This document shows, in pieces, positions 1-10,984 of a stretch of DNA of 64,000 nt; positions within the stretch are counted from its first letter, which is position 1; each line of letters begins with the position of its first letter. A program made the position numbers and the translations under genes. The stretch covers positions 186,001-250,000 of the forward strand of contig FOLJ01000003.1 of NCBI GenBank assembly GCA_900112325.1. Direction: 5' to 3'. The notes below the pieces were generated by a model. The model made no database searches, had not been told where the DNA came from, and saw nothing but the letters and a program-made list of their open reading frames with translations. The stretch is from Micromonospora sediminimaris (lineage in GTDB: Bacteria > Actinomycetota > Actinomycetes > Mycobacteriales > Micromonosporaceae).

Positions 1-135
1 ATGGCCGACGACCCGCAGACGCAGGCGTGGTGGAAGCTGACCGACCCCTGCCAGGAGTCTCTCGCCGAACCCGGATCGGGGCACTGGTGGGCCCCGATGC
101 AGGAGATCTGGCACCTGACCGAGGAGGTGCCCTGA
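1..135 (+). CDS. L-rhamnose mutarotase, C-terminal fragment
   Basis: Frame 1 is open from the window edge to a TGA at 133-135 and encodes the last 44 residues of a protein. The tail is rich in tryptophan (A-W-W-K-L-T, then G-H-W-W-A-P-M-Q-E-I-W-H-L) and closely resembles the end of the L-rhamnose mutarotase (RhaM/RhaU) family, small cytoplasmic enzymes that interconvert alpha and beta anomers of L-rhamnose or related 6-deoxy sugars. The ATG at position 1 is probably internal, because the family is about 105 residues long. The gene lies just upstream of a GH95 gene, so a deoxy-sugar cluster may extend to the left. The identification rests only on this tail. Confidence 0.7.
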   Translation: MADDPQTQAWWKLTDPCQESLAEPGSGHWWAPMQEIWHLTEEVP

Positions 136-523
136 CCTGTCCGACCGGAACACCCCTGACTGGTGGGCGGCTGTCCTGCTCACCGTGTCGCCTGAGCGCG
201 TCGCGACGGACCGGCGCTGACGCCGATCCGACCGGCAGCTCATCTGATGAATATGGCTAGTCGAGCTTCCCGTTCGGTGTGTGCTCCGGTCTACCCGGGC
301 GGCCGACGGGAGCGGGGTCACCCTGCCCACAGGCCGTAGAACACCTGGTGGAAGCGGCATCGACCGCTTGGCGAATGCGTCGTTCCGATGCCTGGATCGA
401 CCGTTGCCTATCGGCTTGCTCGGCGGTAACCTACGCGAAACACATCAGACGTCTGGGCCGTTCTGGGTCTGCCGGCGATCAGTGAGGCTTCGCATGGCCG
501 GATCGGTCTCGGTTGGAGGATCG
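136..523 (+). other. Intergenic region upstream of GH95, weak promoter candidate
   Basis: No convincing gene is visible here; short open frames lack codon bias and ribosome sites. A possible promoter is TTGCCT at 404-409, a 17-bp spacer, and TAACCT at 427-432, about 90 bp before the GH95 start. I found no copy of the 14-bp LacI-type operator seen elsewhere in the window, so this gene is probably not in that regulon. Confidence 0.35.
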
Positions 524-3500
524 ATGTCAGACCTGACTCGACGGCAGGCCCTCAAGATCGGTGCGGCGGGTGCGGGTGGAGCCCTGCTGCCGCTGCCGTG
601 GACCGCTGCGGCCCGTGCGGACTCGGCGGCACCGCCACAGGTGTTGGCCGCCGGTGACCTGGCGCTCTGGTACGACGAGGCCGCCGGCACCGACTGGTTG
701 CGGGCGCTGCCGATCGGCAACGGCCGGCTCGGCGCCATGGTCTTCGGCAACGTCGACGCGGAGCGGTTACAGCTCAACGAGGACACCGTCTGGGCCGGCG
801 GACCGCACGACCCGAGCAACCCCCGCGGCCTGGGCGCGCTGGCCGAGATTCGGCGTCTCGTCTTCGCCAATCAGTGGACCCAGGCTCAGAACCTGATCAA
901 TCAGAACATGCTCGGCAACCCGGTCGGGCAGTTGGCGTACCAGACCGTCGGTAACCTCCGGCTGGCCTTCCCGACCTCCGGCGGGGCGTCGCAGTACAAC
1001 CGACAGCTGGACCTCACCACGGCGACGACAAGCGTGTCGTACGTGATGAACGGCGTGCGGTACCAGCGGGAGACGTTCGCCAGCGCACCGGACCAGGTCA
1101 TCGCGATGCGGCTGACCGCCGACCGGGCCGGCTCGATCACCTTCACCGCCACGTTCGACAGTCCGCAGCGGACCTCCGCCTCTAGCCCGGACGGCAGCAC
1201 GATCGCCCTTGACGGGGTCTCCGGCAATCAGGAGGGCGTCAACGGTGCGGTGCGTTTCCTGGCGCTGGCCAACGCCACGGTCAGCGGCGGCACCGTGAGC
1301 AGTTCCGGTGGCACGTTGCGGGTCACCGGCGCCACAAGCGTGACCCTGCTGGTCTCGATCGGTTCCAGCTACGTCAACTACCGCAACGTCGGCGGCGACT
1401 ACCAGGGCATCGCGCGGCGGCACCTCACCGCCGCGCGGGCCAGCAGCTACGACCAGCTGCGCGCTCGGCACGTCGCCGACTACCAGGCGCTGTTCGGGCG
1501 GGTCAGCCTCGACCTGGGCCGAACCTCCGCCGCGGACCAGCCGACCGACGTGCGGATCGCGCAGCACAACAGCGTCAACGATCCGCAGTTCTCCGCGCTG
1601 CTGTTCCAGTTCGGTAGGTACCTGCTGATCTCGTCCTCCCGGCCGGGCACCCAGCCGGCCAATCTCCAGGGCATCTGGAACGATTCCCTCACGCCGGCCT
1701 GGGACTCGAAGTACACAATCAACGCCAACCTGCCGATGAACTACTGGCCGGCCAACACCACGAACCTCTCCGAGTGCCACGCACCGGTCTTCGACATGGT
1801 CCGGGATCTCGCGGTGGCCGGGGCCCGCACCGCCCAGGTGCAGTACGGCGCGGGCGGCTGGGTCACCCACCACAACACCGACGCCTGGCGCGCCACCTCG
1901 GTGGTCGACGGTGCCTTCTGGGGCATGTGGCAGACCGGCGGCGCCTGGCTGGCCACCCTGATCTGGGACCACTACCTGTTCACCGGGGACGTCGAGTTCC
2001 TTCGGGCGAACTACCCGGCGATGAAGGGTGCGGCGCAGTTCTTCCTCGACACCCTGGTGACCGAGCCGAGCCTCGGCTACCTGGTGACCAACCCGTCGAA
2101 CTCGCCGGAGATCGGTCACCACGCCGACGCCAGCGTGTGCGCCGGACCCACGATGGACAACCAGATCCTGCGGGACCTCTTCGACGGGTGCGCCCGAGCC
2201 AGCGAGATCCTCAACACCGACGCCACCTTCCGGGCGCAGGTCCGGGCCACCCGGGACCGGCTCGCGCCGAACCGCATCGGGTCGCGCGGCAACATCATGG
2301 AGTGGCTGTACGACTGGGTCGAGACCGAGCGGAACCACCGGCACATCTCGCACCTCTACGGGCTGGCGCCCAGCAACCAGATCACCCGGCGAGGCACCCC
2401 ACAGCTGTTCGAGGCGGCCCGGCGCACTTTGGAGATCCGGGGTGACGACGGGACCGGCTGGTCGCTCGCCTGGAAAATCAACTTCTGGGCCCGGATGGAG
2501 GAAGGCAACCGCGCCCATGACCTGATCCGCTTCCTCGCCACCCCGGCCCGGCTCGCGCCGAACATGTTCGACCTGCACCCGCCGTTCCAGATCGACGGCA
2601 ACTTCGGCGCCACCGCCGGCATCGCCGAAATGTTGCTGCACAGCCACGTCGGTGAGCTGCACATCCTGCCGGCCCTGCCGGCGGCCTGGCCCAGCGGACG
2701 GGTCAGCGGACTGCGCGGTCGGGGCGGTCACACCGTCGGCGTCACCTGGAGCAACGGCCAGGCCACCGAGATCCTCGTCCGGCCGGACCGGGCCGGCACC
2801 GTCCGGCTGCGGGGCCGGATGTTCACCGGCGACCACACCGTTGTCGATGCCGCCGACGGCACCCCGGCCCGGACCACGAAGGTCGAGAACGACCTGATCG
2901 AGGTCACCGTCGCCGCGGGGCGCACCTACCGGGCCACCGGCTCCGGCGGCACGCCCACCGCACCGCCGCTGGAGCAGAGCTTCACAAACGTCAGCACCAC
3001 AAACGACAACAACACCGGCGCCGGCAACTTCGACGGCAACGGCGCCACCCTCTCCGCGCAGGCCCTGGCCCAGGCCGGGGTGACGCCGGGCAGCACGGTG
3101 AGCCGCAACGGGGTCACCTTCCGCTGGCCCAACGTCGCGCCGGGCGGCGCGGACAACGCCATCGCCTCCGGGCAGTCGATCGGGCTGACCGGCACGGGCC
3201 GTACGCTCGGCTTCCTCGCCACCGGCACCTACGGGGCCGTGTCGGGCACGGCCGCGGTGGTCTACGCCGACGGCACCCGGCAGACGTTCACGTTGAGCAC
3301 CCCCGACTGGTACGGCGGCCCCCACGCCGGTGGCACCGCCGCCGTCGTGATGGCGTACCAGAACCGGCCCGGCAACCAGCGACACAACACCACCGCCTGC
3401 GTCTACTACGTCGGGGTGGGGTTGCAGAACAAGCCGGTGGCCCGGGTGGAACTGCCGAACATCAGCGCACGTCCGGCGGCCAACGTACCGACCATGCACA

Positions 3501-3526
3501 TCTTCGCCATCGCGATCGGCAGCTGA
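524..3526 (+). CDS. Secreted GH95 glycosidase (alpha-L-fucosidase/galactosidase type)
   Basis: This 1000-residue protein hydrolyses terminal alpha-L-fucosyl or related alpha-L-galactosyl linkages outside the cell, judging by family. The ATG at 524 is chosen because GGAGGA lies just upstream and the product then begins with a twin-arginine signal (T-R-R-Q-A-L-K, then an alanine/glycine-rich stretch ending A-R-A), so it is probably exported folded by Tat. GH95 landmarks are present: I-N-A-N-L-P-M-N-Y-W with N400 and N402, S-P-E with E529, and Q-I-D-G-N-F-G with D691. These match the asparagine pair, the acid glutamate and the aspartate of Bifidobacterium AfcA. After about residue 810 an extra beta-rich C-terminal module of about 190 residues follows. 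An in-frame ATG at 494 is a less likely start because it would bury the signal peptide. The gene ends at a strong shared terminator. Confidence 0.9.
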   Translation: MSDLTRRQALKIGAAGAGGALLPLPWTAAARADSAAPPQVLAAGDLALWYDEAAGTDWLRALPIGNGRLGAMVFGNVDAERLQLNEDTVWAGGPHDPSNPRGLGALAEIRRLVFANQWTQAQNLINQNMLGNPVGQLAYQTVGNLRLAFPTSGGASQYNRQLDLTTATTSVSYVMNGVRYQRETFASAPDQVIAMRLTADRAGSITFTATFDSPQRTSASSPDGSTIALDGVSGNQEGVNGAVRFLALANATVSGGTVSSSGGTLRVTGATSVTLLVSIGSSYVNYRNVGGDYQGIARRHLTAARASSYDQLRARHVADYQALFGRVSLDLGRTSAADQPTDVRIAQHNSVNDPQFSALLFQFGRYLLISSSRPGTQPANLQGIWNDSLTPAWDSKYTINANLPMNYWPANTTNLSECHAPVFDMVRDLAVAGARTAQVQYGAGGWVTHHNTDAWRATSVVDGAFWGMWQTGGAWLATLIWDHYLFTGDVEFLRANYPAMKGAAQFFLDTLVTEPSLGYLVTNPSNSPEIGHHADASVCAGPTMDNQILRDLFDGCARASEILNTDATFRAQVRATRDRLAPNRIGSRGNIMEWLYDWVETERNHRHISHLYGLAPSNQITRRGTPQLFEAARRTLEIRGDDGTGWSLAWKINFWARMEEGNRAHDLIRFLATPARLAPNMFDLHPPFQIDGNFGATAGIAEMLLHSHVGELHILPALPAAWPSGRVSGLRGRGGHTVGVTWSNGQATEILVRPDRAGTVRLRGRMFTGDHTVVDAADGTPARTTKVENDLIEVTVAAGRTYRATGSGGTPTAPPLEQSFTNVSTTNDNNTGAGNFDGNGATLSAQALAQAGVTPGSTVSRNGVTFRWPNVAPGGADNAIASGQSIGLTGTGRTLGFLATGTYGAVSGTAAVVYADGTRQTFTLSTPDWYGGPHAGGTAAVVMAYQNRPGNQRHNTTACVYYVGVGLQNKPVARVELPNISARPAANVPTMHIFAIAIGS

Positions 3527-3570
3527 CGGTCGAGGGCGGTCTCCGACTCGCCGCCGGGCGGCAACAGATC

Positions 3571-3611
3571 GGGCTCGCCGGCCGCGACGGGATGTCGCGG
3601 CCGGCGAGCCC
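3571..3611. terminator. Bidirectional terminator between GH95 and the esterase
   Basis: A perfect 18-bp stem (3571-3588 with 3594-3611) closes a 5-base loop, midway between two convergent genes. No T-run follows, which is usual in this GC range. Confidence 0.85.
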
Positions 3612-3635
3612 GGTGTGCTCAGTACCGGCCGGCAC

Positions 3636-4946
3636 TCACTTCCGTTGGGCCAGCAGCCACTGCAGGATGCTCTGGTCGTCGTACGTCGGACCGTAGGCCG
3701 CGTGGTAGTCGGGCAGCGTGAACGCCTCGTTGTCGTACTCGGTGTAGTGCAGCAACTCGGCGATCTGCTCGGGCGTCTTGCCCTGCGCCTCGTACGCCGA
3801 TCGCAGCGCCGCCCGCGAGTTGCGGGCCAGCGAGATGTTCAGCAGGTGGTCGTTGACGCCGTGGGTGATCCACAGCGGGATCTCGGCGGCGGCGATGGCC
3901 TCCGCCTGGCTGGTGCTCACCTGGAACCCGCCGGTCACCAGGCCGGCGGTGAACAGGTCGGGGCGCTTGGCGTACGCCTCCCACAACAGCCGCGAGCCGT
4001 ACGAGACCGTGGTGGCGTACACCCGCTCGGTGTCCACCGCGTGGTCCTTGCTGAACTGCTCCACCAGCTTGACCAGCAGCTCCGCCTCGGCCACGTCGCC
4101 CACCCGCTGGTTCTGCGGGGCGAGCACGATGACGTCCTCACGGCTGCCGGTGACGCTCGGCTGGAGCCAGGCCGTCGCCGGGATGTCGGCGGCGATCTGT
4201 ACGCCCGTGTTGTCGCCGTCCCAGCCCATGCCGTGCCCGGGCAGAACGACCATCAGCGGGTACTTCCGGCCGGGCTGGTAGTTCTTCGGCAGGTGGTAGT
4301 GGTACGGCAGCACCATGCCGCCACTGAGGTACGAGCCGTAGCGGAACTCGTCGACAAGCAGGTTCACCGGTGCCTCCGTGACACCGTGCGAGGTACGCGG
4401 CGCGCCCTTGGCCAGCACCGGCCCGGCGCCCTTGCCCTTGCCCGGCTGGGCGTGCACGTCCTTGCGCTGGGTCACCCGGGTCGGCAGCTCAGGGTTCACC
4501 TTCACCGTGCACAGGAACGTCGGGCACTTGGAGACGATGACCGTCCAGCCGGCGTTCTGGTCCGGGTCCAACTCGACGATGACGAACCGGCCCGGAACGG
4601 ACCGGCGGTCGGCGCGGACCGTGGCGCTGCTGTTGGTGTAGGTGTGGGTGATCTTCCGCTCGGTCAGCTTGGGCAGATCCTCGATCGGGTTGAAGCGGAA
4701 GTTGTAGCTGGTGTCGGAGACCGCGAAGGTCGAGTTGTCGAGCTTGCGGGGGTTGACCGTCGCACCGTACTCGACGGCGACGGCGGAGACCTTCTGGCCG
4801 TAGGTGTAGACCGTGGTGATGGGGGTGACGCTACGGATGCCACCGGTGCCGCCGCCGTGTTCCCTGGTCGCGGCATAGGCAGCCGTGCCGGACGTGGCCA
4901 GCAGCAGCACCGCGGCGACGGAGACGAGCGTCCTGCGCAGTCTCAT
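3636..4946 (-). CDS. Secreted alpha/beta-hydrolase esterase with N-terminal Ig-like domain
   Basis: The product is a 436-residue exported esterase. Residues 1-26 form a Sec signal peptide ending A-Y-A. Residues 30-180 form a beta-sandwich like the Ig-like domain that precedes the hydrolase fold in EstA-type esterases. The catalytic domain carries L-P-G-H-G-M-G near the oxyanion hole, a nucleophile elbow T-V-S-Y-G, and I-T-H-G-V-N-D-H, which supplies the likely catalytic aspartate. The elbow departs from G-x-S-x-G. The start has a good site (GAGGAGGGCC) just upstream. The gene converges with GH95 and may remove acyl or feruloyl groups from plant polymers, but this is inference; a peptidase-like role is less likely. 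Confidence 0.7.
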   Translation of the reverse strand: MRLRRTLVSVAAVLLLATSGTAAYAATREHGGGTGGIRSVTPITTVYTYGQKVSAVAVEYGATVNPRKLDNSTFAVSDTSYNFRFNPIEDLPKLTERKITHTYTNSSATVRADRRSVPGRFVIVELDPDQNAGWTVIVSKCPTFLCTVKVNPELPTRVTQRKDVHAQPGKGKGAGPVLAKGAPRTSHGVTEAPVNLLVDEFRYGSYLSGGMVLPYHYHLPKNYQPGRKYPLMVVLPGHGMGWDGDNTGVQIAADIPATAWLQPSVTGSREDVIVLAPQNQRVGDVAEAELLVKLVEQFSKDHAVDTERVYATTVSYGSRLLWEAYAKRPDLFTAGLVTGGFQVSTSQAEAIAAAEIPLWITHGVNDHLLNISLARNSRAALRSAYEAQGKTPEQIAELLHYTEYDNEAFTLPDYHAAYGPTYDDQSILQWLLAQRK

Positions 4947-5023
4947 CGGCCCTCCTCGTTGGACGCGTCCGTCTGGTCCGGCTTCGCGCCGGAGCGGCTC
5001 TGTCGAGCTCCGAATCAGCGGGC

Positions 5024-5039
5024 GCTAAACTGATTTAGC
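5024..5039. promoter_or_regulatory. Palindrome upstream of the esterase
   Basis: GCTAAA-CTGA-TTTAGC is an AT-rich palindrome in GC-rich surroundings, about 80 bp upstream of the esterase start. It could be an operator overlapping a promoter. No second copy was seen. Confidence 0.4.
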
Positions 5040-5360
5040 AGAGCATCGGCGTCGGTCGGATCGATGTCAAGGCCGCCTTTGGTGACGGGGTCGAAACCGA
5101 GTGTTCACATCTTCGGGAGAATCGCCGGCTCGCCACCGGTCCACCCGGCGGCCACGGTCGGGTGTGGACGTCGCTCGGCCCTGGGGTTTTCGCCGCCCCG
5201 GGCTTGCCGTATTCTCTGACGTCGATGATCGCCGTCCGGTAGGTCCGCGCGACGCCCTGGTCGCACCTCGTGATCGCCGCCCTGACCTGCGGTGATTCGG
5301 TCGGATGGGGGACCGGGGCGTTCGTTACGAGACCGTGACCGCAGTATTTCCAACCAGGTG
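5040..5360. other. Intergenic stretch without a recognisable gene
   Basis: This stretch separates the esterase promoter side from the sugar-transport promoter. Open frames on both strands are short or lie antisense with poor starts. I see no RNA gene, repeat or further operator. Confidence 0.4.
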
Positions 5361-5388
5361 TTGACCTAGGCATTGTGAGCGCTAACAC
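5361..5388 (+). promoter_or_regulatory. Promoter of the ChvE-type transporter operon with LacI-type operator
   Basis: TTGACC (5361-5366), a 16-bp spacer and TAACAC (5383-5388) form a good promoter. The operator TGTGAGCGCTAACA (5374-5387) covers the spacer and -10 box, so a bound LacI-family repressor would block polymerase. This is site 1 of eight in the window. Confidence 0.8.
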
Positions 5389-5451
5389 TTGGGCCCCAAG
5401 TGCGACCCGCGCAGCCGGTGCGACGGCGCGAGTTCCAGATTGGGGAAGCCA

Positions 5452-6582
5452 GTGAACAGAAGAGTCCTGGCCGCTCTCGGTAGCGCCGCCCTGGCGCTGA
5501 GCATGGCGGCCTGTAGCGGCGACGGCGCCGGCAGCGGCGGAAACGACAGCGACCAGCCCGGCGACCTGACCATCGGCGTCTCGATGCCGACCCAGACCTC
5601 CGAGCGGTGGATCGCGGACGGCAACTCGGTCAAGGAGAAGCTCGAAGCCAAGGGCTACCAGGTCGACCTCCAGTACGCCGGTGACGACATCCCCACCCAG
5701 TCCCAGCAGGTCGACCAGATGATCACTCGGGGTGCCGACGTGCTCATCATCGCGGCGATCGACGGCACGGCGCTGAGCGGGCAGTTGCAGGCGGCGGCCG
5801 ACGCCGACATCCCGGTGATCGCCTACGACCGGCTCATCCGGGACAGCCCGAACGTCGACTTCTACGTCAGCTTCGACAACTACAAGGTCGGTGTCGCCCA
5901 GGCGACCGCACTGCTGGTCGGTCTCGGCGTGCAGACCAAGGACGGCGCGCGGGGCGAGGCGAAGGGCCCGTTCAACATCGAGCTGTTCGCCGGATCGCTC
6001 GACGACAACAACGCCCACTTCTTCTTCGACGGGGCGATGGACACCCTCAAGCCGTTCATCGACGACGGCACCCTGAAGGTGACCTCCGGGCAGACCAACA
6101 TCGAACAGGTGGCGATCCTGCGCTGGCAGCAGGAGGCCGCGCAGAAGCGGATGGAGGACCTGCTCACCTCCAGCTACACCGGCGGCACCAAGGTCGACGG
6201 CGTGCTGTCGCCGTACGACGGGTTGTCGCGGGGAATCATCACCGCCCTGCAGAACGCCGGCTACAAGGGGGCGGACTTCCCCGTGGTGACCGGCCAGGAC
6301 GCCGAGATCGCCTCGGTGAAGCTGATCGACGACGGGGTGCAGAGCTCCACCATCTTCAAGGACACCCGGCTGTTGGCCGAGCAGGCCGTCGTCGCCGCTG
6401 AGGCGTTCCTGACCGACAAGGCGCCGGAGGCCAACGACACCGAGACGTACAACAACGGTGTCAAGGTCGTTCCGTCGTACCTGCTGCCGGTCCAGACGGT
6501 GTTCAAGGACGACATCAAGCCGGTCCTGATCGACTCGGGCTACTTCACCGCCGAGGAGGTCGCCGCCGGCCAGGCCGGCTGA
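5452..6582 (+). CDS. chvE: ChvE/XylF-type monosaccharide-binding lipoprotein
   Basis: This 376-residue lipoprotein captures a monosaccharide outside the membrane and delivers it to the ATPase and permease encoded downstream. The GTG at 5452 is chosen because GGGGAAG precedes it and the product then begins with a lipoprotein signal ending M-A-A-C (Cys21). The mature part has the two-lobed periplasmic-binding fold of the ChvE/multiple-sugar group, with [11 protein letters not shown] at the first strand and the motif V-I-A-Y-D-R-L-I. The gene heads an operon with gguA- and gguB-like genes and then a ROK regulator, the layout I recall for xylFGH-rok7B7 in Streptomyces. D-xylose is the most likely ligand, but arabinose, glucose or galactose cannot be excluded. 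Confidence 0.85.
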   Translation: MNRRVLAALGSAALALSMAACSGDGAGSGGNDSDQPGDLTIGVSMPTQTSERWIADGNSVKEKLEAKGYQVDLQYAGDDIPTQSQQVDQMITRGADVLIIAAIDGTALSGQLQAAADADIPVIAYDRLIRDSPNVDFYVSFDNYKVGVAQATALLVGLGVQTKDGARGEAKGPFNIELFAGSLDDNNAHFFFDGAMDTLKPFIDDGTLKVTSGQTNIEQVAILRWQQEAAQKRMEDLLTSSYTGGTKVDGVLSPYDGLSRGIITALQNAGYKGADFPVVTGQDAEIASVKLIDDGVQSSTIFKDTRLLAEQAVVAAEAFLTDKAPEANDTETYNNGVKVVPSYLLPVQTVFKDDIKPVLIDSGYFTAEEVAAGQAG

Positions 6583-6589
6583 CGGCACC

Positions 6590-6625
6590 GCCGGGCTCGG
6601 CGGCGCTACCGCGGCCGAGCCCGGC
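6590..6625 (+). terminator. Hairpin between binding-protein and ATPase genes
   Basis: GCCGGGCTCGGC (6590-6601) pairs perfectly with 6614-6625. It lies just after the binding-protein stop inside the operon, so it probably lowers read-through or protects the upstream message and gives an excess of binding protein. Confidence 0.65.
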
Positions 6626-6662
6626 ACCACCCCTGACACCCACGACGATCTGGAGGCTCAGG

Positions 6663-8206
<1,544 letters not shown>

Positions 8207-8210
<4 letters not shown>

Positions 8211-9454
8211 CCAGCACCAAGCCCTCCTCGACCGACCGGAAGTCGGCCGAGAGCGCCTCCGCCGCCGCACTGCACGTCGGCACCAGCGACCCACGTACGC
8301 TGATCCTGAACAATCTGCGGCAGAGCGGCATCTTCGTCGCTCTCGTCGTCATCGTCGCCCTGTTCGCGTTCCTGACCGACGGTCTCTCGCTGAGCCCGGG
8401 CAACATCACCAACATCGTCCTTCAGTATTCGTACATCCTGGTGCTCGCCATCGGCATGGTCATCGTGATCATCGGCGGGCACATCGATCTTTCGGTCGGT
8501 TCGGTGGTGGCGCTGACCGGTGCGGTCTCCGCAGTGGTCGTGATCCGGCAGGGACAACCGTGGTGGGTCGGCGTGCTGGCCGCCCTGGCGGTGGGGCTCG
8601 CGGTCGGTGCCTGGCATGGCTTCTGGGTGGCGTACGTCGGCATCCCGGCCTTCATCGTGACCCTCGCCGGCATGCTGCTGTTCCGTGGCCTCACCCTGCG
8701 GGTGCTCGACAACATCTCGCTGTCGCCGTTCCCGGCCGAGTACAACCGGATCGCGGCCGGATTCCTCAACGGACTCATCGGTGGCGACGGCTACGACGCC
8801 TTCACCCTGCTCATCGGCGGCATCGCGGTGGCCGGGTACGTGGTGAGCGGCTTCCGTACCCGCGCGGCGCGCGTCCGTTACCAGCAGCCCGTCGAGTCCT
8901 TCGCGTTGTTCGTCGCCCGGCTGGCGCTTGTCGGTGCCGTGGTCATGTGGTTCGCCTGGCAACTGGCCCACGCCCGTGGCCTGCCGATCGTGCTGATCAT
9001 CCTGGCCGCGCTGGTGCTCGTCTACGGGCTGCTCACCCGGCGTACGGTCTTCGGCCGGCAGGTCTACGCGATCGGCGGCAACCTGTCCGCGGCGATGCTG
9101 TCGGGCGTCAAGGTCCGCACGGTGAACTTCTGGATCTTCGTGAACATGGGTTTCCTGTCCGCGGTGGCCGGGATCATCTTCTCCTCCCGCTCCAACGGTG
9201 CGCAGCCGGCGGCGGGCAACATGTTCGAACTCGACGCGATCGCCGCCGCGTTCATCGGCGGTGCGGCGGTCACCGGCGGTGTCGGTACCGTCGTCGGCGC
9301 GATGGTGGGCGGGCTCATCATGGCGGTGATGAGCAACGGGATGCAGCTGATGGGTGTGGACCAGTCGTTGCAGTCGGTGGTCAAGGGCCTCGTGCTGCTG
9401 GTCGCCGTGGCCTTCGACGTCTACAACAAGCGCCGCGCCGGCGCGAGCCGCTGA
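8207..9454 (+). CDS. gguB: Monosaccharide ABC importer, permease subunit
   Basis: This 415-residue inner-membrane permease forms the channel of the ChvE-type importer. It carries the class signature [10 protein letters not shown] near residue 90 and the later [11 protein letters not shown] motif. It has about ten hydrophobic segments. The loop around residues 185-240 makes it longer than RbsC-type permeases, as is usual for GguB/XylH. Start and stop codons overlap with the ATPase gene, implying translational coupling and equal expression. Confidence 0.9.
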
Positions 9455-9486
9455 GCGACCGCCAGCTTCGGGGCGCGGGCCGGCGC

Positions 9487-9514
9487 TTGACGTCGGGTCG
9501 CGGTGTGGAAACAC
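9487..9514 (+). promoter_or_regulatory. Candidate promoter of the ROK regulator gene
   Basis: TTGACG (9487-9492) is followed after 16 bp by AAACAC (9509-9514). The palindrome GTGT-GGAA-ACAC (9503-9514) covers the -10 box and may be the regulator's own operator. Confidence 0.45.
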
Positions 9515-9563
9515 TTCCTCGGGTCGGCTCCGCGTCGCTCGGAGCTGACCTGCGGAGGTCGGA

Positions 9564-10817
9564 TTGGTCCAGGAGGAGATTCGGCGGCGCAACGCCGGCG
9601 CGCTGCTGCGGCACGTGCATCTCCGCGGCCCGCTGTCCCGGGCCGAGCTCAGCGAAAGGATGGGCCTGAACCGCAGCACCATCATGGCGTTGACCACCGA
9701 GCTGAGCCGGCTCGGTCTCGTCGGTGAGGATTCACCGGTGGACACCGGCCGTGCCGGACGCCCGTCACTTGTGGTGCGACCGGCGTCCGAGCGCTGCTAC
9801 GTCCTGGCGTTCGACGTCGCCGTGGACCGGCTGGTCGCTGCCCGGGTCGGGCTCGGCGGAAGGATCCTGGACCGGCGGGAGGCGGTGCGTCCGCGCGCCG
9901 GGCCGGACCTGCACGACGTGGTCACGGTCCTCGCCCGGTTCGGCCGCCAGCTGCACCGGGCGGCACCGCCGGGCGCCTGCTGCGTCGGCGTGGGCGCGTC
10001 GTACTGCGGCATGATCCGGCCGGGCGACGGGATGGTGCGGTACGGGCCCGACCTGGGTTGGGTCGACCAGGCGTTCGGCGACGAACTCGGCCGCCGCCTC
10101 GGGCTCGGCCTGCCGGTGTCGGTGGGCAACGAGGCCCACCTCGGTGCGCAGGCGGAACAGCAGCGCGGCGCGGGTGTCGGCCTCGACGATCTCGTGTACC
10201 TGCACGGTGACGTCGGCGTCGGCGGCGGAATCATCGTCGGCGGGCGGCTGCTGGGCGGCGACAGCGGCTACGGCTGCGAGTTGGGGCACATGGTGGTCAA
10301 CCCGTACGACGGCCGGCCCTGTGGTTGCGGCTCGCGCGGCTGCCTGGAGGCGGAGGTGGGGGAGCGGGCCCTGCTCGATGCCGCCGGTCGGCCCGCCGAG
10401 CTGTTCGGGCGTGCTGCCGTCCGGACGGTGGCCGACGACGCCGACCGTGGGGATCCGATGGCGCGGGAGGCGCTGCGCCGGATCGGCGACTGGCTCGGCA
10501 TCGGGGTCGCGAATCTGATCAATCTGTTCAACCCGGGTGTGGTGGTCTTCGGCGGGATGCTGTGCGACCTCTACCCGGGGGCCGCCGCCCAGGTACGCGG
10601 TCGCATCGCCCGGCACGTGCTGCCGGTGGCCCGGGAGACGGTCCGGCTGCGCACCGCGGCCCTCGGCGACGACGCCACCCTGGTCGGCGCGGCGGAACTC
10701 GGTTTCGCCCGGCTGCTCGACGATCCGTTGGCGGCGCTGACCGCACCGGTGTCGCCGGAGGTCGGCGTGCCGACGTCCGCGCCGGTGCCGGGTTTCCGGC
10801 GGCGACAACAGGTCTGA
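9564..10817 (+). CDS. ROK-family transcriptional regulator (XylR/Rok7B7-like)
   Basis: The 417-residue protein is a sugar-responsive DNA-binding regulator. The N-terminal winged helix-turn-helix (about residues 10-75) has L-S-R-A-E-L-S-E-R-M-G-L-N-R-S-T. It is joined to a ROK sugar-kinase fold carrying D-V-G-V-G-G-G-I and the zinc motif C-G-C-G-S-R-G-C-L-E-A. The kinase-type N-D is N-E in V-G-N-E-A-H, so it probably senses rather than phosphorylates sugar. TTG at 9564 is the likely start because GCGGAGG lies seven bases upstream. The position directly after the importer genes matches rok7B7 beside xylFGH in Streptomyces, where this regulator affects carbon control and antibiotic production; that parallel is from memory. 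Confidence 0.85.
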   Translation: MVQEEIRRRNAGALLRHVHLRGPLSRAELSERMGLNRSTIMALTTELSRLGLVGEDSPVDTGRAGRPSLVVRPASERCYVLAFDVAVDRLVAARVGLGGRILDRREAVRPRAGPDLHDVVTVLARFGRQLHRAAPPGACCVGVGASYCGMIRPGDGMVRYGPDLGWVDQAFGDELGRRLGLGLPVSVGNEAHLGAQAEQQRGAGVGLDDLVYLHGDVGVGGGIIVGGRLLGGDSGYGCELGHMVVNPYDGRPCGCGSRGCLEAEVGERALLDAAGRPAELFGRAAVRTVADDADRGDPMAREALRRIGDWLGIGVANLINLFNPGVVVFGGMLCDLYPGAAAQVRGRIARHVLPVARETVRLRTAALGDDATLVGAAELGFARLLDDPLAALTAPVSPEVGVPTSAPVPGFRRRQQV

Positions 10818-10927
10818 GCAGGGCGGCCGGCGCCGACGACGCGGTCGGGCCGGTGGCATGGGGTAGCCGACCGGCGGGTGGGCCTGCGACCATGCAGTCC
10901 GTTACGGAGCTGTTGCCGGGAGGTGTC

Positions 10928-10956
10928 TTGACGACATCGGATGTGAGCGTTAACAC
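10928..10956 (+). promoter_or_regulatory. araB operon promoter with LacI-type operator
   Basis: TTGACG (10928-10933), a 17-bp spacer and TAACAC (10951-10956). The operator TGTGAGCGTTAACA (10942-10955) overlaps the -10 box exactly as in front of the ChvE-type operon. Site 2 of eight. Confidence 0.8.
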
Positions 10957-10984
10957 TGAGGTCCGTCATCGGCCGGAGGTGAAG

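Noticed and set aside
767..3499. Very long open frame antisense to the GH95 gene
   Set aside because: Composition is a mirror of the GC-rich third positions of the sense gene (valine/glycine/arginine runs, no domains). The same applies to the long frames antisense to the transporter, acyl-CoA dehydrogenase and LuxR genes.
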